64,000 nt of DNA, taken from assembly GCF_001667505.1 (NCBI RefSeq), contig NZ_LZHZ01000054.1, positions 62,001-126,000 on the forward strand, written 5' to 3'. Positions 17,153 through 26,309 of this stretch are shown here, one piece after another; within the stretch, counting starts at the first letter, position 1, and the number at the start of each line of letters is the position of its first letter. Both the position numbers and the translations under genes were made by a program. The DNA is from Mycobacterium sp. ACS1612 (lineage in GTDB: Bacteria > Actinomycetota > Actinomycetes > Mycobacteriales > Mycobacteriaceae). The notes below the pieces were generated by a model that saw nothing but the letters and a program-made list of their open reading frames with translations, made no database searches and was not told the origin of the DNA.

Positions 17153-18175
17153 ATGAGGGTCACGGTTCTGGTCGGCGGCGTCGGCGGTGCACGCTTCCTG
17201 CTGGGCGTGCAGCACCTGTTGGGGCTCGGCCGCTTCAGCGGCCAATCAGGCCTCGGACAGTACTCCGGCTCGTCCGCTGGATCCCAATCCGATAGCGAAC
17301 TGACCGCGATCGTCAATGTGGGCGACGACTCGTGGATGTTCGGAGTGCGGATCTGCCCGGACCTCGACACGTGCATGTACACCTTAGGCGGCGGCATCGA
17401 CGCGGAACGCGGTTGGGGTCGTCGGGACGAAACCTGGCACGCCAAAGAGGAACTCGCGGCCTATGGCGTGCAACCGGATTGGTTCGGCCTCGGCGACCGC
17501 GACCTGGCCACGCATCTGGTCCGCAGCCAGATGCTGCGCGCGGGTTATCCGCTGTCGCAAGTGACCGAAGCGCTGTGCGACCGGTGGCAACCCGGCGCGC
17601 GACTGCTTCCGGCCACCGACGATCGCAGCGAAACCCACGTCGTCATCACGGATCCGGCGGACGGCGAGAAACGCGCCATCCACTTCGAGGAATGGTGGGT
17701 GCGCTACCGCGCGCAGGTGCCGACCCACAGTTTCGCGTTCGTCGGCGCCGACAAAGCCACCGCGGGACCCGGTGTGGCCGAGGCGATCGAGTCCGCCGAC
17801 GTGGTGCTGCTTGCGCCGTCCAACCCGGTGGTGAGCATCGGTGCCATACTCGCAGTGCCAGGCATCCGGGGCGCGCTGCGCTCGACGACGGCCAGGGTGA
17901 TCGGCTACTCCCCCATCATCGGCGGAAAGCCGCTGCGCGGCATGGCCGATGAATGCCTTTCTGTGATCGGCGTGACCAGCACCTCCGAAGCGGTCGGCGG
18001 CTATTACGGTGCGCGTTCCGGTGTCGGCATCCTCGACGGCTGGCTGGTGCACGAGGGCGACCATGCCGAGATCGCCGGCGTCGAGGTGCGATCGGTGCCG
18101 CTGCTGATGACCGACCCGCAGACCACCGCCGAAATGGTGCGCGCCGGACTCGATCTCGCTGGGGTGAAGCCATGA
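17153..18175 (+). CDS. fbiA: 2-phospho-L-lactate transferase (F420 biosynthesis)
   Basis: FbiA (CofD) joins the phospho-lactyl or phosphoenolpyruvyl guanosine donor to the deazaflavin Fo, giving F420-0 or its dehydro form in mycobacteria. The 340-residue protein has the GGVGGARFL nucleotide-binding start, NVGDDSWMFG, TCMYTLGG and the GYSPIIGGKPLRGMAD segment of the family. It is about nine residues longer than the M. tuberculosis protein because of a serine-rich insertion near residue 40. It is the first gene of an fbiA-fbiB-Nudix unit; its TGA overlaps the fbiB start. Confidence 0.95.
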   Translation: MRVTVLVGGVGGARFLLGVQHLLGLGRFSGQSGLGQYSGSSAGSQSDSELTAIVNVGDDSWMFGVRICPDLDTCMYTLGGGIDAERGWGRRDETWHAKEELAAYGVQPDWFGLGDRDLATHLVRSQMLRAGYPLSQVTEALCDRWQPGARLLPATDDRSETHVVITDPADGEKRAIHFEEWWVRYRAQVPTHSFAFVGADKATAGPGVAEAIESADVVLLAPSNPVVSIGAILAVPGIRGALRSTTARVIGYSPIIGGKPLRGMADECLSVIGVTSTSEAVGGYYGARSGVGILDGWLVHEGDHAEIAGVEVRSVPLLMTDPQTTAEMVRAGLDLAGVKP

Positions 18176-19512
18176 CGGAGCACGGTTCGGGGGCGTCCGT
18201 CGAAATCCTCCCGGTGCGCGGACTTCCGGAGTTCCGGCCGGGCGACGACCTCGCCGCCGCACTCGCCGACGCCGCATCGTGGTTGCGCGATGACGACGTC
18301 GTGGTGATCACCAGCAAGGTGGTCTCCAAGTGTGAGGGCCGCATCGTCGACGCACCGACCGATCCGGAGCAGCGGGATGCGCTGCGGCGCAAGCTGATCG
18401 ACGCGGAAGCCGTGCGGGTGCTCGCACGCAAGGGGCGCACGCTGATCACCGAGAATGCGCTCGGCCTGGTGCAGGCTGCCGCGGGCGTCGACGGCTCCAA
18501 CGTCGACTCGGGTGAATTGGCGCTGCTGCCGACCGACCCCGACGGCGCTGCGGCGGCGCTGCGCGACGCGCTGCGCGAACGACTCGGTGTCACCGTCGGC
18601 GTCGTCATCACCGACACCATGGGCCGGGCGTGGCGCAACGGCCAGACCGACTTCGCGATAGGCGCCGCTGGCCTGACCGTGCTGCATGGCTATGCGGGGT
18701 CGAAGGACCGGCACGGCAACGACCTGATCGTCACCGAGATCGCCGTCGCCGACGAGATCGCCGCGGCGGCTGATCTGGTGAAGGGTAAGCTGACCGATAT
18801 CCCGGTCGCCGTGGTGCGCGGACTCACGTTGTCGGACAACGGATCCAATGCGCGAACACTGCTGCGGCCCGGCGAGGACGACCTGTTCTGGCTCGGCACC
18901 GAAGAAGCCATTGCCCTCGGTCGCAGTCAAGCGCAACTGCTGCGCCGGTCGGTGCGCCGATTCGACTCCGACCCCGTGCCGCCTGACCTCGTCGAGGCGG
19001 CCGTCGCCGAGGCGCTCACCGCACCCGCACCACACCACACCCGGCCGGTGCGGTTCGTGTGGCTGCAGGACTCAGGCAGGCGGGTGCGGCTGTTGGACCG
19101 GATGAAGGATCGGTGGCGCGCCGACCTGACCGGCGACGGCCGTGCGCCGGATGCGGTGGAACGGCGCGTCGGCCGCGGCCAGATCCTCTACGACGCACCC
19201 GAACTCGTCATCCCGTTCATGGTGCCCGACGGCGCCCACAGCTATCCGGATGCGGTCCGCACCGCGGCAGAGCACACCATGTTCACGGTCGCGGTGGGCG
19301 CCGCGGTACAGGCGTTGTTGGTGGGGCTGGCCGTGCGTGGCGTCGGCAGCTGCTGGATCGGTTCGACGATCTTCGCCGCCGACCTGGTGCGCGAGGAGCT
19401 GGACCTGCCGTCGGACTGGGAACCGCTGGGCGCCATCGCGATCGGCTACCCCGAAGAGGAGTCCGGACCCCGCGATCCGGTCGACACCGACGGCCTGCTG
19501 ATCCGCAAGTGA
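18172..19512 (+). CDS. fbiB: Bifunctional F420:gamma-L-glutamyl ligase / dehydro-F420 reductase
   Basis: The 446-residue protein has an N-terminal CofE-like ligase domain (VVVITSKVVSKCEGR, GVVITDTMGRAWRNGQTDFA), which adds the glutamate tail to F420. From about residue 245 it has a C-terminal nitroreductase-fold domain (LRRSVRRFDSDPVPP, GVGSCWIGSTIF), which in mycobacteria reduces the dehydro intermediate with FMN. The ATG at 18172 overlaps the fbiA stop (ATGA). Long in-frame extension upstream overlaps fbiA and is not the start. Its stop overlaps the next gene's GTG. Confidence 0.95.
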   Translation: MTEHGSGASVEILPVRGLPEFRPGDDLAAALADAASWLRDDDVVVITSKVVSKCEGRIVDAPTDPEQRDALRRKLIDAEAVRVLARKGRTLITENALGLVQAAAGVDGSNVDSGELALLPTDPDGAAAALRDALRERLGVTVGVVITDTMGRAWRNGQTDFAIGAAGLTVLHGYAGSKDRHGNDLIVTEIAVADEIAAAADLVKGKLTDIPVAVVRGLTLSDNGSNARTLLRPGEDDLFWLGTEEAIALGRSQAQLLRRSVRRFDSDPVPPDLVEAAVAEALTAPAPHHTRPVRFVWLQDSGRRVRLLDRMKDRWRADLTGDGRAPDAVERRVGRGQILYDAPELVIPFMVPDGAHSYPDAVRTAAEHTMFTVAVGAAVQALLVGLAVRGVGSCWIGSTIFAADLVREELDLPSDWEPLGAIAIGYPEEESGPRDPVDTDGLLIRK

Positions 19513-20117
19513 GCCTGCACGAATCGGCGGTCAAGACGCTGACACACTGGCGCACAACGGATCCCGCGCAGGACACACTGCGGCATGCTGTGCTGGCGTT
19601 TCTCACCGCAAGACCCGACGGATGCCTACGCTCGTGTGCGCCCGGCCATGTGACCGGGTCCGCGCTGGTGCTCGACCACACCGGCACCCACGCGCTGCTA
19701 ACACTGCATCCGCGGATCGGGCGATGGCTGCAGTTGGGCGGGCACTGTGAGGACAGCGACACCGATATCGTCGCCGCCGCATTGCGCGAGGCCACCGAGG
19801 AATCGGGCATCGACGACCTCACCATGGATCCCGAGCCCGCCGCGCTTCACGTGCACCCGGTCACCTGTTCGCTGGGGCGACCGACGCGTCACCTCGACAT
19901 CCAGTTCGTCGCGCACGCGCCCGCGGACGCCGAAATCGCGGTCAGCGACGAGTCTTTGGACTTGCGCTGGTGGCCGCTCGACGCGCTACCGGATGATTGC
20001 GACTTCGGTCTCACCCAACTGGTGGACGCCGCGCGTCGTCGAGTGGCCACTTATGAAACGCGCCAACGCGATTCGCGTGCGATAACTGGCCACTCGGCGG
20101 AAGGCCACGCAAGCTAG
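19509..20117 (+). CDS. Nudix hydrolase coupled to fbiB
   Basis: The 202-residue protein contains a Nudix fold with GRWLQLGGHCE and a box reading GHCEDSDTDIVAAALREATEESG. The hydrolase helix LREATEESG is intact, but the box has one extra residue and Asp in place of the first Glu when compared with the canonical GX5EX7REUXEEXGU. The substrate, a nucleoside diphosphate linked to some moiety, is unknown. The GTG at 19509 overlaps the fbiB stop, so a role in F420 metabolism is possible by context only. Its stop overlaps that of the convergent manB by 4 bases. Confidence 0.85.
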   Translation: MSLHESAVKTLTHWRTTDPAQDTLRHAVLAFLTARPDGCLRSCAPGHVTGSALVLDHTGTHALLTLHPRIGRWLQLGGHCEDSDTDIVAAALREATEESGIDDLTMDPEPAALHVHPVTCSLGRPTRHLDIQFVAHAPADAEIAVSDESLDLRWWPLDALPDDCDFGLTQLVDAARRRVATYETRQRDSRAITGHSAEGHAS

Positions 20118-21193
20118 ACGTCGGTCGAGTAGCGGATGCCGCCGTCGGGGATGGTGACCCCCGGCCAGACCCGGGCGCCTCGCAACAACTCGCACCGCGC
20201 GCCGATGTCCGCGCCGTCGCCGATGACACCGTCGCGGATCAGCGCCCGCGGGCCGATGCGAGCGCCGAAGCCGATGATCGAGCGTTCGATCACCGCGCCC
20301 GCACCGATGCACGCACCGTCGAAGATCACCGCGCCGTCAAGGCGCGCACCCGCACCGATCTCGGCGCCACGGCCGACCACCGTGCCGCCGATCAACAGTG
20401 CACCCGGCGCGACCGCCGCGCCGTCGTGCACCAGCTTCTCGCCCCGCTGTCCACCGAGCGCAGGCGAAGGCGCAATGCCGCGGACCAGATCCGCAGAGCC
20501 GCGCACGAAGTCGTCGGGGGTGCCCATGTCACGCCAGTACGTCGAGTCGACGTAACCGCACACCCGAAGACCGTCCGAGAGCAGACCGGGGAAGATTTCA
20601 CGCTCCACGGACAACGCGCGGCCCTTGGGGATCTGCTCGATCACCTCACGCTTGAAGACATAGCAGCCGGCGTTGATCTGGTCGGTCGGCGGATCCTGCG
20701 TCTTTTCCAGGAACGCGGTCACCACACCGTCGGAATCGGTGGGCACACAACCGAATGCGCGCGGATCGCCGACGCGGACCAGATGCAGTGTGACGTCGGC
20801 GCCGCTGTCGCCGTGCGAGTCCAGCAGCGCCCGCAGATCCGCACCGGAGAGCACGTCACCGTTGAACACCAGCGCGGTGTCGTAGCGCAGCTTCTCCGAC
20901 ACGTTGGCGATGCCGCCGCCGGTGCCAAGCGGTTCCTCTTCCACCACATAGTCGATCTGCAAACCCAGCTTCGACCCGTCGCCGAACTCCGACTCGAACA
21001 CCCCCGCCTTGTAGGAGGTGCCCAGTACGACGTGCTCGATGCCCGCATCGGCGATACGCGACAGCAAATGGGTCAGGAACGGCAACCCCGCGGTCGGCAG
21101 CATCGGTTTGGGCGCGGACAGGGTCAACGGGCGCAGCCGCGTGCCCATGCCGCCGACGAGTACGACCGCGTCCACCTCCGCCGGATTGACCAC
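20114..21193 (-). CDS. manB: Mannose-1-phosphate guanylyltransferase (Rv3264c/ManB type)
   Basis: This 359-residue sugar nucleotidyltransferase makes GDP-mannose. It has the pyrophosphorylase signature VLVGGMGTRLRPLT at the start, NGDVLSG, and a left-handed beta-helix of hexapeptide repeats in the C-terminal third (from about residue 255). The GTG at 21193 gives exactly the length of M. tuberculosis Rv3264c; upstream in-frame codons lie inside wbbL. It overlaps the wbbL stop by one base. The older name rmlA2 reflects the similarity to glucose-1-phosphate thymidylyltransferases. Confidence 0.9.
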   Translation of the reverse strand: MVNPAEVDAVVLVGGMGTRLRPLTLSAPKPMLPTAGLPFLTHLLSRIADAGIEHVVLGTSYKAGVFESEFGDGSKLGLQIDYVVEEEPLGTGGGIANVSEKLRYDTALVFNGDVLSGADLRALLDSHGDSGADVTLHLVRVGDPRAFGCVPTDSDGVVTAFLEKTQDPPTDQINAGCYVFKREVIEQIPKGRALSVEREIFPGLLSDGLRVCGYVDSTYWRDMGTPDDFVRGSADLVRGIAPSPALGGQRGEKLVHDGAAVAPGALLIGGTVVGRGAEIGAGARLDGAVIFDGACIGAGAVIERSIIGFGARIGPRALIRDGVIGDGADIGARCELLRGARVWPGVTIPDGGIRYSTDV

Positions 21194-22068
21194 TAAGCCC
21201 GCCCCTTCCTCTGCTTGCGCCGGGTATTGCGAACCACCAGGCCCGCCCGCGCAGCCAGCGCGCCCCTGATCGCCCACCGCAGTGGCGCCTGCCACAGGTT
21301 CGGATGCCGATCTGCCAGGAAAGTGTAGGTGCTCGTATGGTGGGCCGCCAAGTTGCGGGCCGGATCGCGCCCCGTGGCGTGGCCCTTGGCGTGCAAAATC
21401 TCCGCCGACGGCACATAGATGTTCTGCCAGCCCGCCTTGCTGAGGCGATCTCCCAGGTCGACGTCCTCCATGTACATGAAATAGCGCTCGTCGAAGCCGG
21501 CGACCTCATCGAAAGCGGCGCGCCTCAGCAACAAGCATGACCCCGATAACCAGCCGACGGGACGTTCGCTGGGTTCGGTGCGCTCCTGGCGGTATTCGGC
21601 CGTCCAGGGGTTGGTTTTCCAGAACGGGCCGACGACGGCATGCATGCCGCCGCGAATCAGGCTGGGCAGGTGGCGGGCCGACGGGTACACCGAACCGTCC
21701 GGATCACGGATCAGCGGCCCCAACGCGCCCGCCTTGGGCCACCGTTCGGCCGCCTCCAGAAGCAGGTCGATGCTGTGCGGACCCCACTGCACATCCGGGT
21801 TGGCGACCACGAGAAATTCGGACTCCGGCATGATCTCCGCGACCGCGCGGTTCACCGCGGTGCCGTAGCCGAGGTTGCCGTCCATGCGCAGCAGTCGGGT
21901 GCTGGGATAGCGCTGCGTCGCCTCCTCGGGCGCACCGTCTGTCGAACCGTTGTCGGCCATGATCACCGTCACGGGCCGTTCGGTGGCATGCGAGAGGGAC
22001 GCCAGGAACCGATCGAGGTGTGGGCCCGGTGAATACGTCACCGTCACCACGGCCAGGCCGTCGCTCAC
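21193..22068 (-). CDS. wbbL: Rhamnosyltransferase WbbL (arabinogalactan linker)
   Basis: This 291-residue GT2-fold enzyme transfers rhamnose from dTDP-rhamnose to GlcNAc-PP-decaprenol, building the linker between peptidoglycan and arabinogalactan on the inner face of the membrane. Visible motifs are VVTVTYSPG, the DNGSTDG and NPDVQWG nucleotide/metal segments and YFMYMEDVDLGDRL near the acceptor site. The GTG at 22068 aligns with the M. tuberculosis protein start; a GTG 16 codons upstream is also open. It is coupled to manB. It is essential in mycobacteria by family knowledge. Confidence 0.92.
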   Translation of the reverse strand: MSDGLAVVTVTYSPGPHLDRFLASLSHATERPVTVIMADNGSTDGAPEEATQRYPSTRLLRMDGNLGYGTAVNRAVAEIMPESEFLVVANPDVQWGPHSIDLLLEAAERWPKAGALGPLIRDPDGSVYPSARHLPSLIRGGMHAVVGPFWKTNPWTAEYRQERTEPSERPVGWLSGSCLLLRRAAFDEVAGFDERYFMYMEDVDLGDRLSKAGWQNIYVPSAEILHAKGHATGRDPARNLAAHHTSTYTFLADRHPNLWQAPLRWAIRGALAARAGLVVRNTRRKQRKGRA

Positions 22069-22255
22069 GCGGCCCCCGCCAGATCGTCGCTCACGCGACA
22101 GAAACCAGTTCGTCACTCATTGGCTAGAGGGTAGCCGCATCCGAATCGGCCACCGCAGCAACGGCAACCAACAACAGTGTCTGCGCGTCAGCCCGGTAGT
22201 CTGTCTAACGGCCGCTAAGGGGTATGGAGACGGCGGCCGGGAAAGGACGAGCAGT

Positions 22256-23920
22256 ATGCCCGCGTTCGACTACGTCATTCTCGGTGCAGGAGCCGCCGGC
22301 TGTGTGCTGGCCAATCGGCTCTCGGAGGATCCCCGAACCGAGGTGCTGCTGGTCGAAGCCGGCCCACCGGCCCGCGGCCCGTACTTCGCCATCCCGATGA
22401 TGGGCGCGGGCCTGTTCGAGCAACGGACCGACCACCCGGACCCGCACGCCTACGAGGGCTACAAGCACAGCTTCGTCTACCAGCTGCAGCCCTACGGCGC
22501 CGCCGACAAACTCAACGAACGCTGGGTGCGCGGCAAAGCGGTCGGCGGCTCCACCGCCATCAACGGCCTGGTGTACAACCGGGGCAACCGCGAGGACTAC
22601 GACGAGCTCGAGCGGCTCGGCAACCACGGCTGGGGTTGGGACAACATTCTGCCGGTCTTCAAAGCCTTCGAGGACAACCAGTTCGGCCCCTCACCGACAC
22701 GGGGGGTCGGCGGCCCACTGCACATCTCGCAGCCGAGGTTCCCAGATGAACTGAGCCAGTACATCATTGACGCCGCAGCCAACACCGGCCTACACAGCGT
22801 CGAGGACTACAACGAATCCGACGACGAACGCGTCGGACCCGCGATGGCCATGATTCGCCGCGGACTACGGGTCAGCGCGGCCAAGGCGTTCCTCGACCCG
22901 GTGCTCAAGCGTCCCAACCTGCACCTGGCCACCGACACCTACGCGCAGCGGTTGATCTTCGAGAACGGCCGCGCCGTCGGCGCCGAGATCCGCACCGGCG
23001 GCAACACTTCCGAGGTGCGCGCCCGTCGCGAGGTGATCGTGGCGATGGGCGCGCTGCACACACCGAAGATCCTGCAGCTATCCGGCGTCGGCCCCCGCGA
23101 TGTACTCGAAAAGGCCGGTGTGCCGGTGTATCTCGAGCGCGACAACGTCGGCCGCCGGATGACCGAGCACTTCTGCGCCATCGTCACCTACCGGTTGAAG
23201 GACGACCTTGGTTACAACCGGCAGCTGCGCACCACGGTCGGCAAAGCCCTTGCGGCGCTGAAGTTCGCGGCCACCCGCAGGGGCCCGCTGGCCACCCCGA
23301 CCGGCGACGTGATGGCGATCTTCAAGACCAGGCCCGAACTCGACCGCGTCGACGGGCAATTCCTCGCCCGGCTGATGTCGGTGGCCGATGTCAGCGGCGG
23401 TGAACGCGGTCAAATCGATTCGCACGGCGGCGTTTCGTGCGCGGCTGAGATCCTGCGGCCGACGTCGGAGGGCCGGGTATGGATCACCTCACCCGATCCC
23501 GGCGCCGCGCTGTCGATCGAACCCAATTACCTGGCCACCGACTACGACCGCACGACGATGGTCGGTGTGGTCCGCAAGATCCGGCAGATCTTCGAGCAGT
23601 CGCCGCTGGCCGAACACGTCGAGAAGGAGACGACGCCGGGTAAGGGCGTGCAGACCGACGAGGAGATCATCGACGCCACCATCAAGACCGGCGCCACCGG
23701 CAGCCACGCGGCAGGCACCTGCATGATGGGGCCCACCGACGACGAGATCGTCGACGATCAGTTGCGCGTCCGCGGTATCGACGGGCTGCGCATCGTCGAC
23801 TGCTCGATCATGCCGAAGCAGATGTCGGGCAACCTCGCCGGACCGATGCTGGCAATGGCCGGGCGCGCCGCGGAGTTGATCCTGGACACCGCGCCCGCTG
23901 AAAAGGCCCGTCGCGCCTGA
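22256..23920 (+). CDS. GMC-family FAD oxidoreductase (choline dehydrogenase-like)
   Basis: This 554-residue glucose-methanol-choline oxidoreductase has the FAD motif YVILGAGAAGCVLANRLS at the N-terminus and the family signature RWVRGKAVGGSTAINGLVYNR-like segment near residue 90. The C-terminal active-site region GSHAAGTCMMG has the catalytic histidine. It should oxidise an alcohol to an aldehyde; the substrate is not evident. The ATG at 22256 follows GGAAAGGACGA. It separates wbbL from rmlD, and I do not recall it at this place in M. tuberculosis. It ends exactly where the convergent rmlD ends. Confidence 0.88.
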   Translation: MPAFDYVILGAGAAGCVLANRLSEDPRTEVLLVEAGPPARGPYFAIPMMGAGLFEQRTDHPDPHAYEGYKHSFVYQLQPYGAADKLNERWVRGKAVGGSTAINGLVYNRGNREDYDELERLGNHGWGWDNILPVFKAFEDNQFGPSPTRGVGGPLHISQPRFPDELSQYIIDAAANTGLHSVEDYNESDDERVGPAMAMIRRGLRVSAAKAFLDPVLKRPNLHLATDTYAQRLIFENGRAVGAEIRTGGNTSEVRARREVIVAMGALHTPKILQLSGVGPRDVLEKAGVPVYLERDNVGRRMTEHFCAIVTYRLKDDLGYNRQLRTTVGKALAALKFAATRRGPLATPTGDVMAIFKTRPELDRVDGQFLARLMSVADVSGGERGQIDSHGGVSCAAEILRPTSEGRVWITSPDPGAALSIEPNYLATDYDRTTMVGVVRKIRQIFEQSPLAEHVEKETTPGKGVQTDEEIIDATIKTGATGSHAAGTCMMGPTDDEIVDDQLRVRGIDGLRIVDCSIMPKQMSGNLAGPMLAMAGRAAELILDTAPAEKARRA

Positions 23921-24769
23921 TCACTGCGCCATCGCGGCGATCACCGCATCGCGCCATGGACGCAGCGGCGTGAGACCCGCCTCGGTCGAGCGCCGCCCCG
24001 ACAGCGCCGAATAGGCCGGCCGCGGCGCCGGACGCGGATGCCGGTCGGTGCCCACCGGACGAACCCGCGCCGGATCGGCGCCCACGGCCTCGAACACCGC
24101 TTGCGCCTGCTCGAAACGACTGACCGCGCCCTCGTTGGCGGCGTGCAGGATCGGCTCGCGGATCGAGCCGTCGTCGGCGAGTTGAAGCAGGGCGTCGACG
24201 AGATCGCCGACGTAGGTGGGTGATCCGATCTGATCGGCCACCACCTCCACCTCGCCGTCACCGTCCGCCAACCGACGCATGGCAGCGGCGAAGTCCTTGC
24301 CGTCGGCGCCTTCATACACCCACGCGGTCCGCACGATGTGCGCATCAGGCATCGCGGACAGCACCAGCACCTCACCTGCCAGCTTGGTGCGGCCGTACAC
24401 GCTGAGCGGCCCGGTTTCGTCGTCGATCTCGTAGGGGTGACGCTGATCGCCGGCGAATACGTAGTCGGTGGAGATGTGGATCAGGTCGGCGCCTGCACGC
24501 GCGCAGGCCTGGGCGATGTTCTCGGCGCCGACGGCGTTGACCGCGTGCGCCCGGTCGGGCTCCTGCTCGGCGGCGTCGACCTGGGTGTACGCCGCGCAGT
24601 TGATCACGACGTCGCCGGCTTGGATATGGCGTTCGGCGGCGGTCGCATCGGTGATGTCCCATTCGGCCGAGGTCAGCGCCAGCACGTCGCGGCCCTGCTG
24701 GCGGGATTTCGCGGCCAGACGACGCCCCACCATGCCGCCGGCACCGGAGATAACAATTCGGTCAGACAT
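23921..24769 (-). CDS. rmlD: dTDP-4-dehydrorhamnose reductase
   Basis: RmlD makes the last step of dTDP-L-rhamnose synthesis, the donor used by WbbL. The 282-residue extended SDR protein has the NADP motif ISGAGGMVGRRL, the NCAAYTQVDAAEQEPD segment, STDYVFAGD and the YGRTKLAGE catalytic YxxxK motif. The ATG at 24769 was chosen because the protein then starts MSDRIVISGAG; longer frames upstream are shadow. It is divergent from the LCP ligase gene across a 67-base promoter gap. Confidence 0.95.
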   Translation of the reverse strand: MSDRIVISGAGGMVGRRLAAKSRQQGRDVLALTSAEWDITDATAAERHIQAGDVVINCAAYTQVDAAEQEPDRAHAVNAVGAENIAQACARAGADLIHISTDYVFAGDQRHPYEIDDETGPLSVYGRTKLAGEVLVLSAMPDAHIVRTAWVYEGADGKDFAAAMRRLADGDGEVEVVADQIGSPTYVGDLVDALLQLADDGSIREPILHAANEGAVSRFEQAQAVFEAVGADPARVRPVGTDRHPRPAPRPAYSALSGRRSTEAGLTPLRPWRDAVIAAMAQ

Positions 24770-24836
24770 GCACTCGAGTCTGGCACGCCGACGCTGGCTA
24801 CCCCGTCTGCGGAGGCGTCGCAAGTAACCTGGGCAG

Positions 24837-26309
24837 ATGCCCGCTCGCCTGACCCGCGTCATCGCTGTTGCGGTGGCCCTGGCCATCGTCGTCGGCACCG
24901 GTGTCGCGTGGGGAAAGATCCGGTCGTTCGAATCCGGCATCAACCACTTCTCGTCCATCGCGCTCGGCGAGGGCGGCGCCGACGGCGCGATCGATATTTT
25001 GCTGGTCGGGTTGGACAGCCGCACCGATGCGCACGGCAACCCGTTGTCGGCGGAGGAGCTGGCGACGCTGCGGGCAGGCGACGACGAGTCCACCAACACC
25101 GACACGATCATTCTGGTTCGCATCCCGAACAACGGAAAATCGGCGACGGCCATCTCCATCCCCCGCGACTCCTACGTCCAGACGCCGGGCGGGAACAAGA
25201 TGAAGATCAACGGCGTCTACGGTTCGGCGTACTTCGAGAAGAAGACCGAACTCGTCGAGCAGAACGGCATGGACCCGGCGAAGGCCGAACCGGAAGCGAC
25301 CGAAGCAGGCCGCGAAGCCTTGATCAAGACGGTCGCCAACCTGACCGGAGTCACCGTCGACCACTACGCCGAAATCGGCCTGCTCGGTTTCGCGTTGATC
25401 ACCGACGCGCTCGGCGGCGTCAACGTCTGCCTGAAAAACGCTGTGTACGAACCCCTTTCCGGTGCCGATTTCCCGGCGGGGTGGCAGAAGCTGAACGGCC
25501 CGCAAGCGCTGAGCTTCGTCAGGCAGCGCCACGACCTCCCGCGCGGCGACCTGGACCGGGTGACCCGACAGCAGGCGGTGATGGCGTCGCTGGCGCACGA
25601 CGTGATCTCCAGCAAGACGCTATCGAGCCCGGCGACCCTGAACCGCCTGCAGGACGCCGTGCAGCGCTCGGTGGTGCTGTCCGACGGTTGGGACATCATG
25701 GATTTCATCGAGCAACTGCAGAAGCTGGCGGCAGGCAGCGTCGCGTTCGCCACCATCCCGATCGTCGAAGAGGCCGGCTGGAGCGACGACGGGATGCAGA
25801 GCGTGGTGCGCGTCGACCCGGCGCACGTCAAGGAGTGGGTGGCCAGCCTGCTGCACGACCAGGACCAGGGTAAGACCGAGCAATTGGCTTATACGCCAAG
25901 CAAAACGACCGTCGACGTGATCAACGACACCGACATCAACGGTCTGGCCGCGGCCGTATCGCAGGTGCTCACCAGCAAGGGTTTCGCGTCAGGCAACGTC
26001 GGCAACAACAACGACGGCGGCCACGTCACCGGCAGTCAGGTACAGGCCGCGAAGGCCGACGACCTCGGCGCACAAGCGGTCGCGAAGGAACTCGGCGGCA
26101 TCCCGGTGGTCGAGAACGCATCGGTGGCGCCCGGTTCGGCGCGAGTGGTGCTGTCCGGTGACTACACGGGGCCGGGGTCCAGCGGTGTTGATCCGTCCCT
26201 GGGTACCGTCGACCAGGCCGCCGCGGAAAGCTCCGATGCGGGCGATGCCGAGCCTGCGCCGTCGCCGATCCTCACCGCGGGCACCAACGACCCGGAGTGC
26301 GTGAACTGA
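24837..26309 (+). CDS. lcp1: LytR-CpsA-Psr (LCP) family ligase, Lcp1-like
   Basis: LCP proteins transfer glycopolymers from their lipid carrier to peptidoglycan. The mycobacterial Rv3267 (Lcp1) attaches arabinogalactan. The 490-residue protein has one N-terminal membrane segment (about residues 5-25) and an LCP domain with DILLVGLDSR, the arginine-aspartate motif ISIPRDSYV and RQRHDLPRGDLDRVTRQQ. From about residue 355 it has a LytR_C domain, then an acidic proline-rich tail. The position next to rmlD and wbbL fits the arabinogalactan linker pathway. It might also attach the island polysaccharide, but that is speculation. Confidence 0.92.
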   Translation: MPARLTRVIAVAVALAIVVGTGVAWGKIRSFESGINHFSSIALGEGGADGAIDILLVGLDSRTDAHGNPLSAEELATLRAGDDESTNTDTIILVRIPNNGKSATAISIPRDSYVQTPGGNKMKINGVYGSAYFEKKTELVEQNGMDPAKAEPEATEAGREALIKTVANLTGVTVDHYAEIGLLGFALITDALGGVNVCLKNAVYEPLSGADFPAGWQKLNGPQALSFVRQRHDLPRGDLDRVTRQQAVMASLAHDVISSKTLSSPATLNRLQDAVQRSVVLSDGWDIMDFIEQLQKLAAGSVAFATIPIVEEAGWSDDGMQSVVRVDPAHVKEWVASLLHDQDQGKTEQLAYTPSKTTVDVINDTDINGLAAAVSQVLTSKGFASGNVGNNNDGGHVTGSQVQAAKADDLGAQAVAKELGGIPVVENASVAPGSARVVLSGDYTGPGSSGVDPSLGTVDQAAAESSDAGDAEPAPSPILTAGTNDPECVN

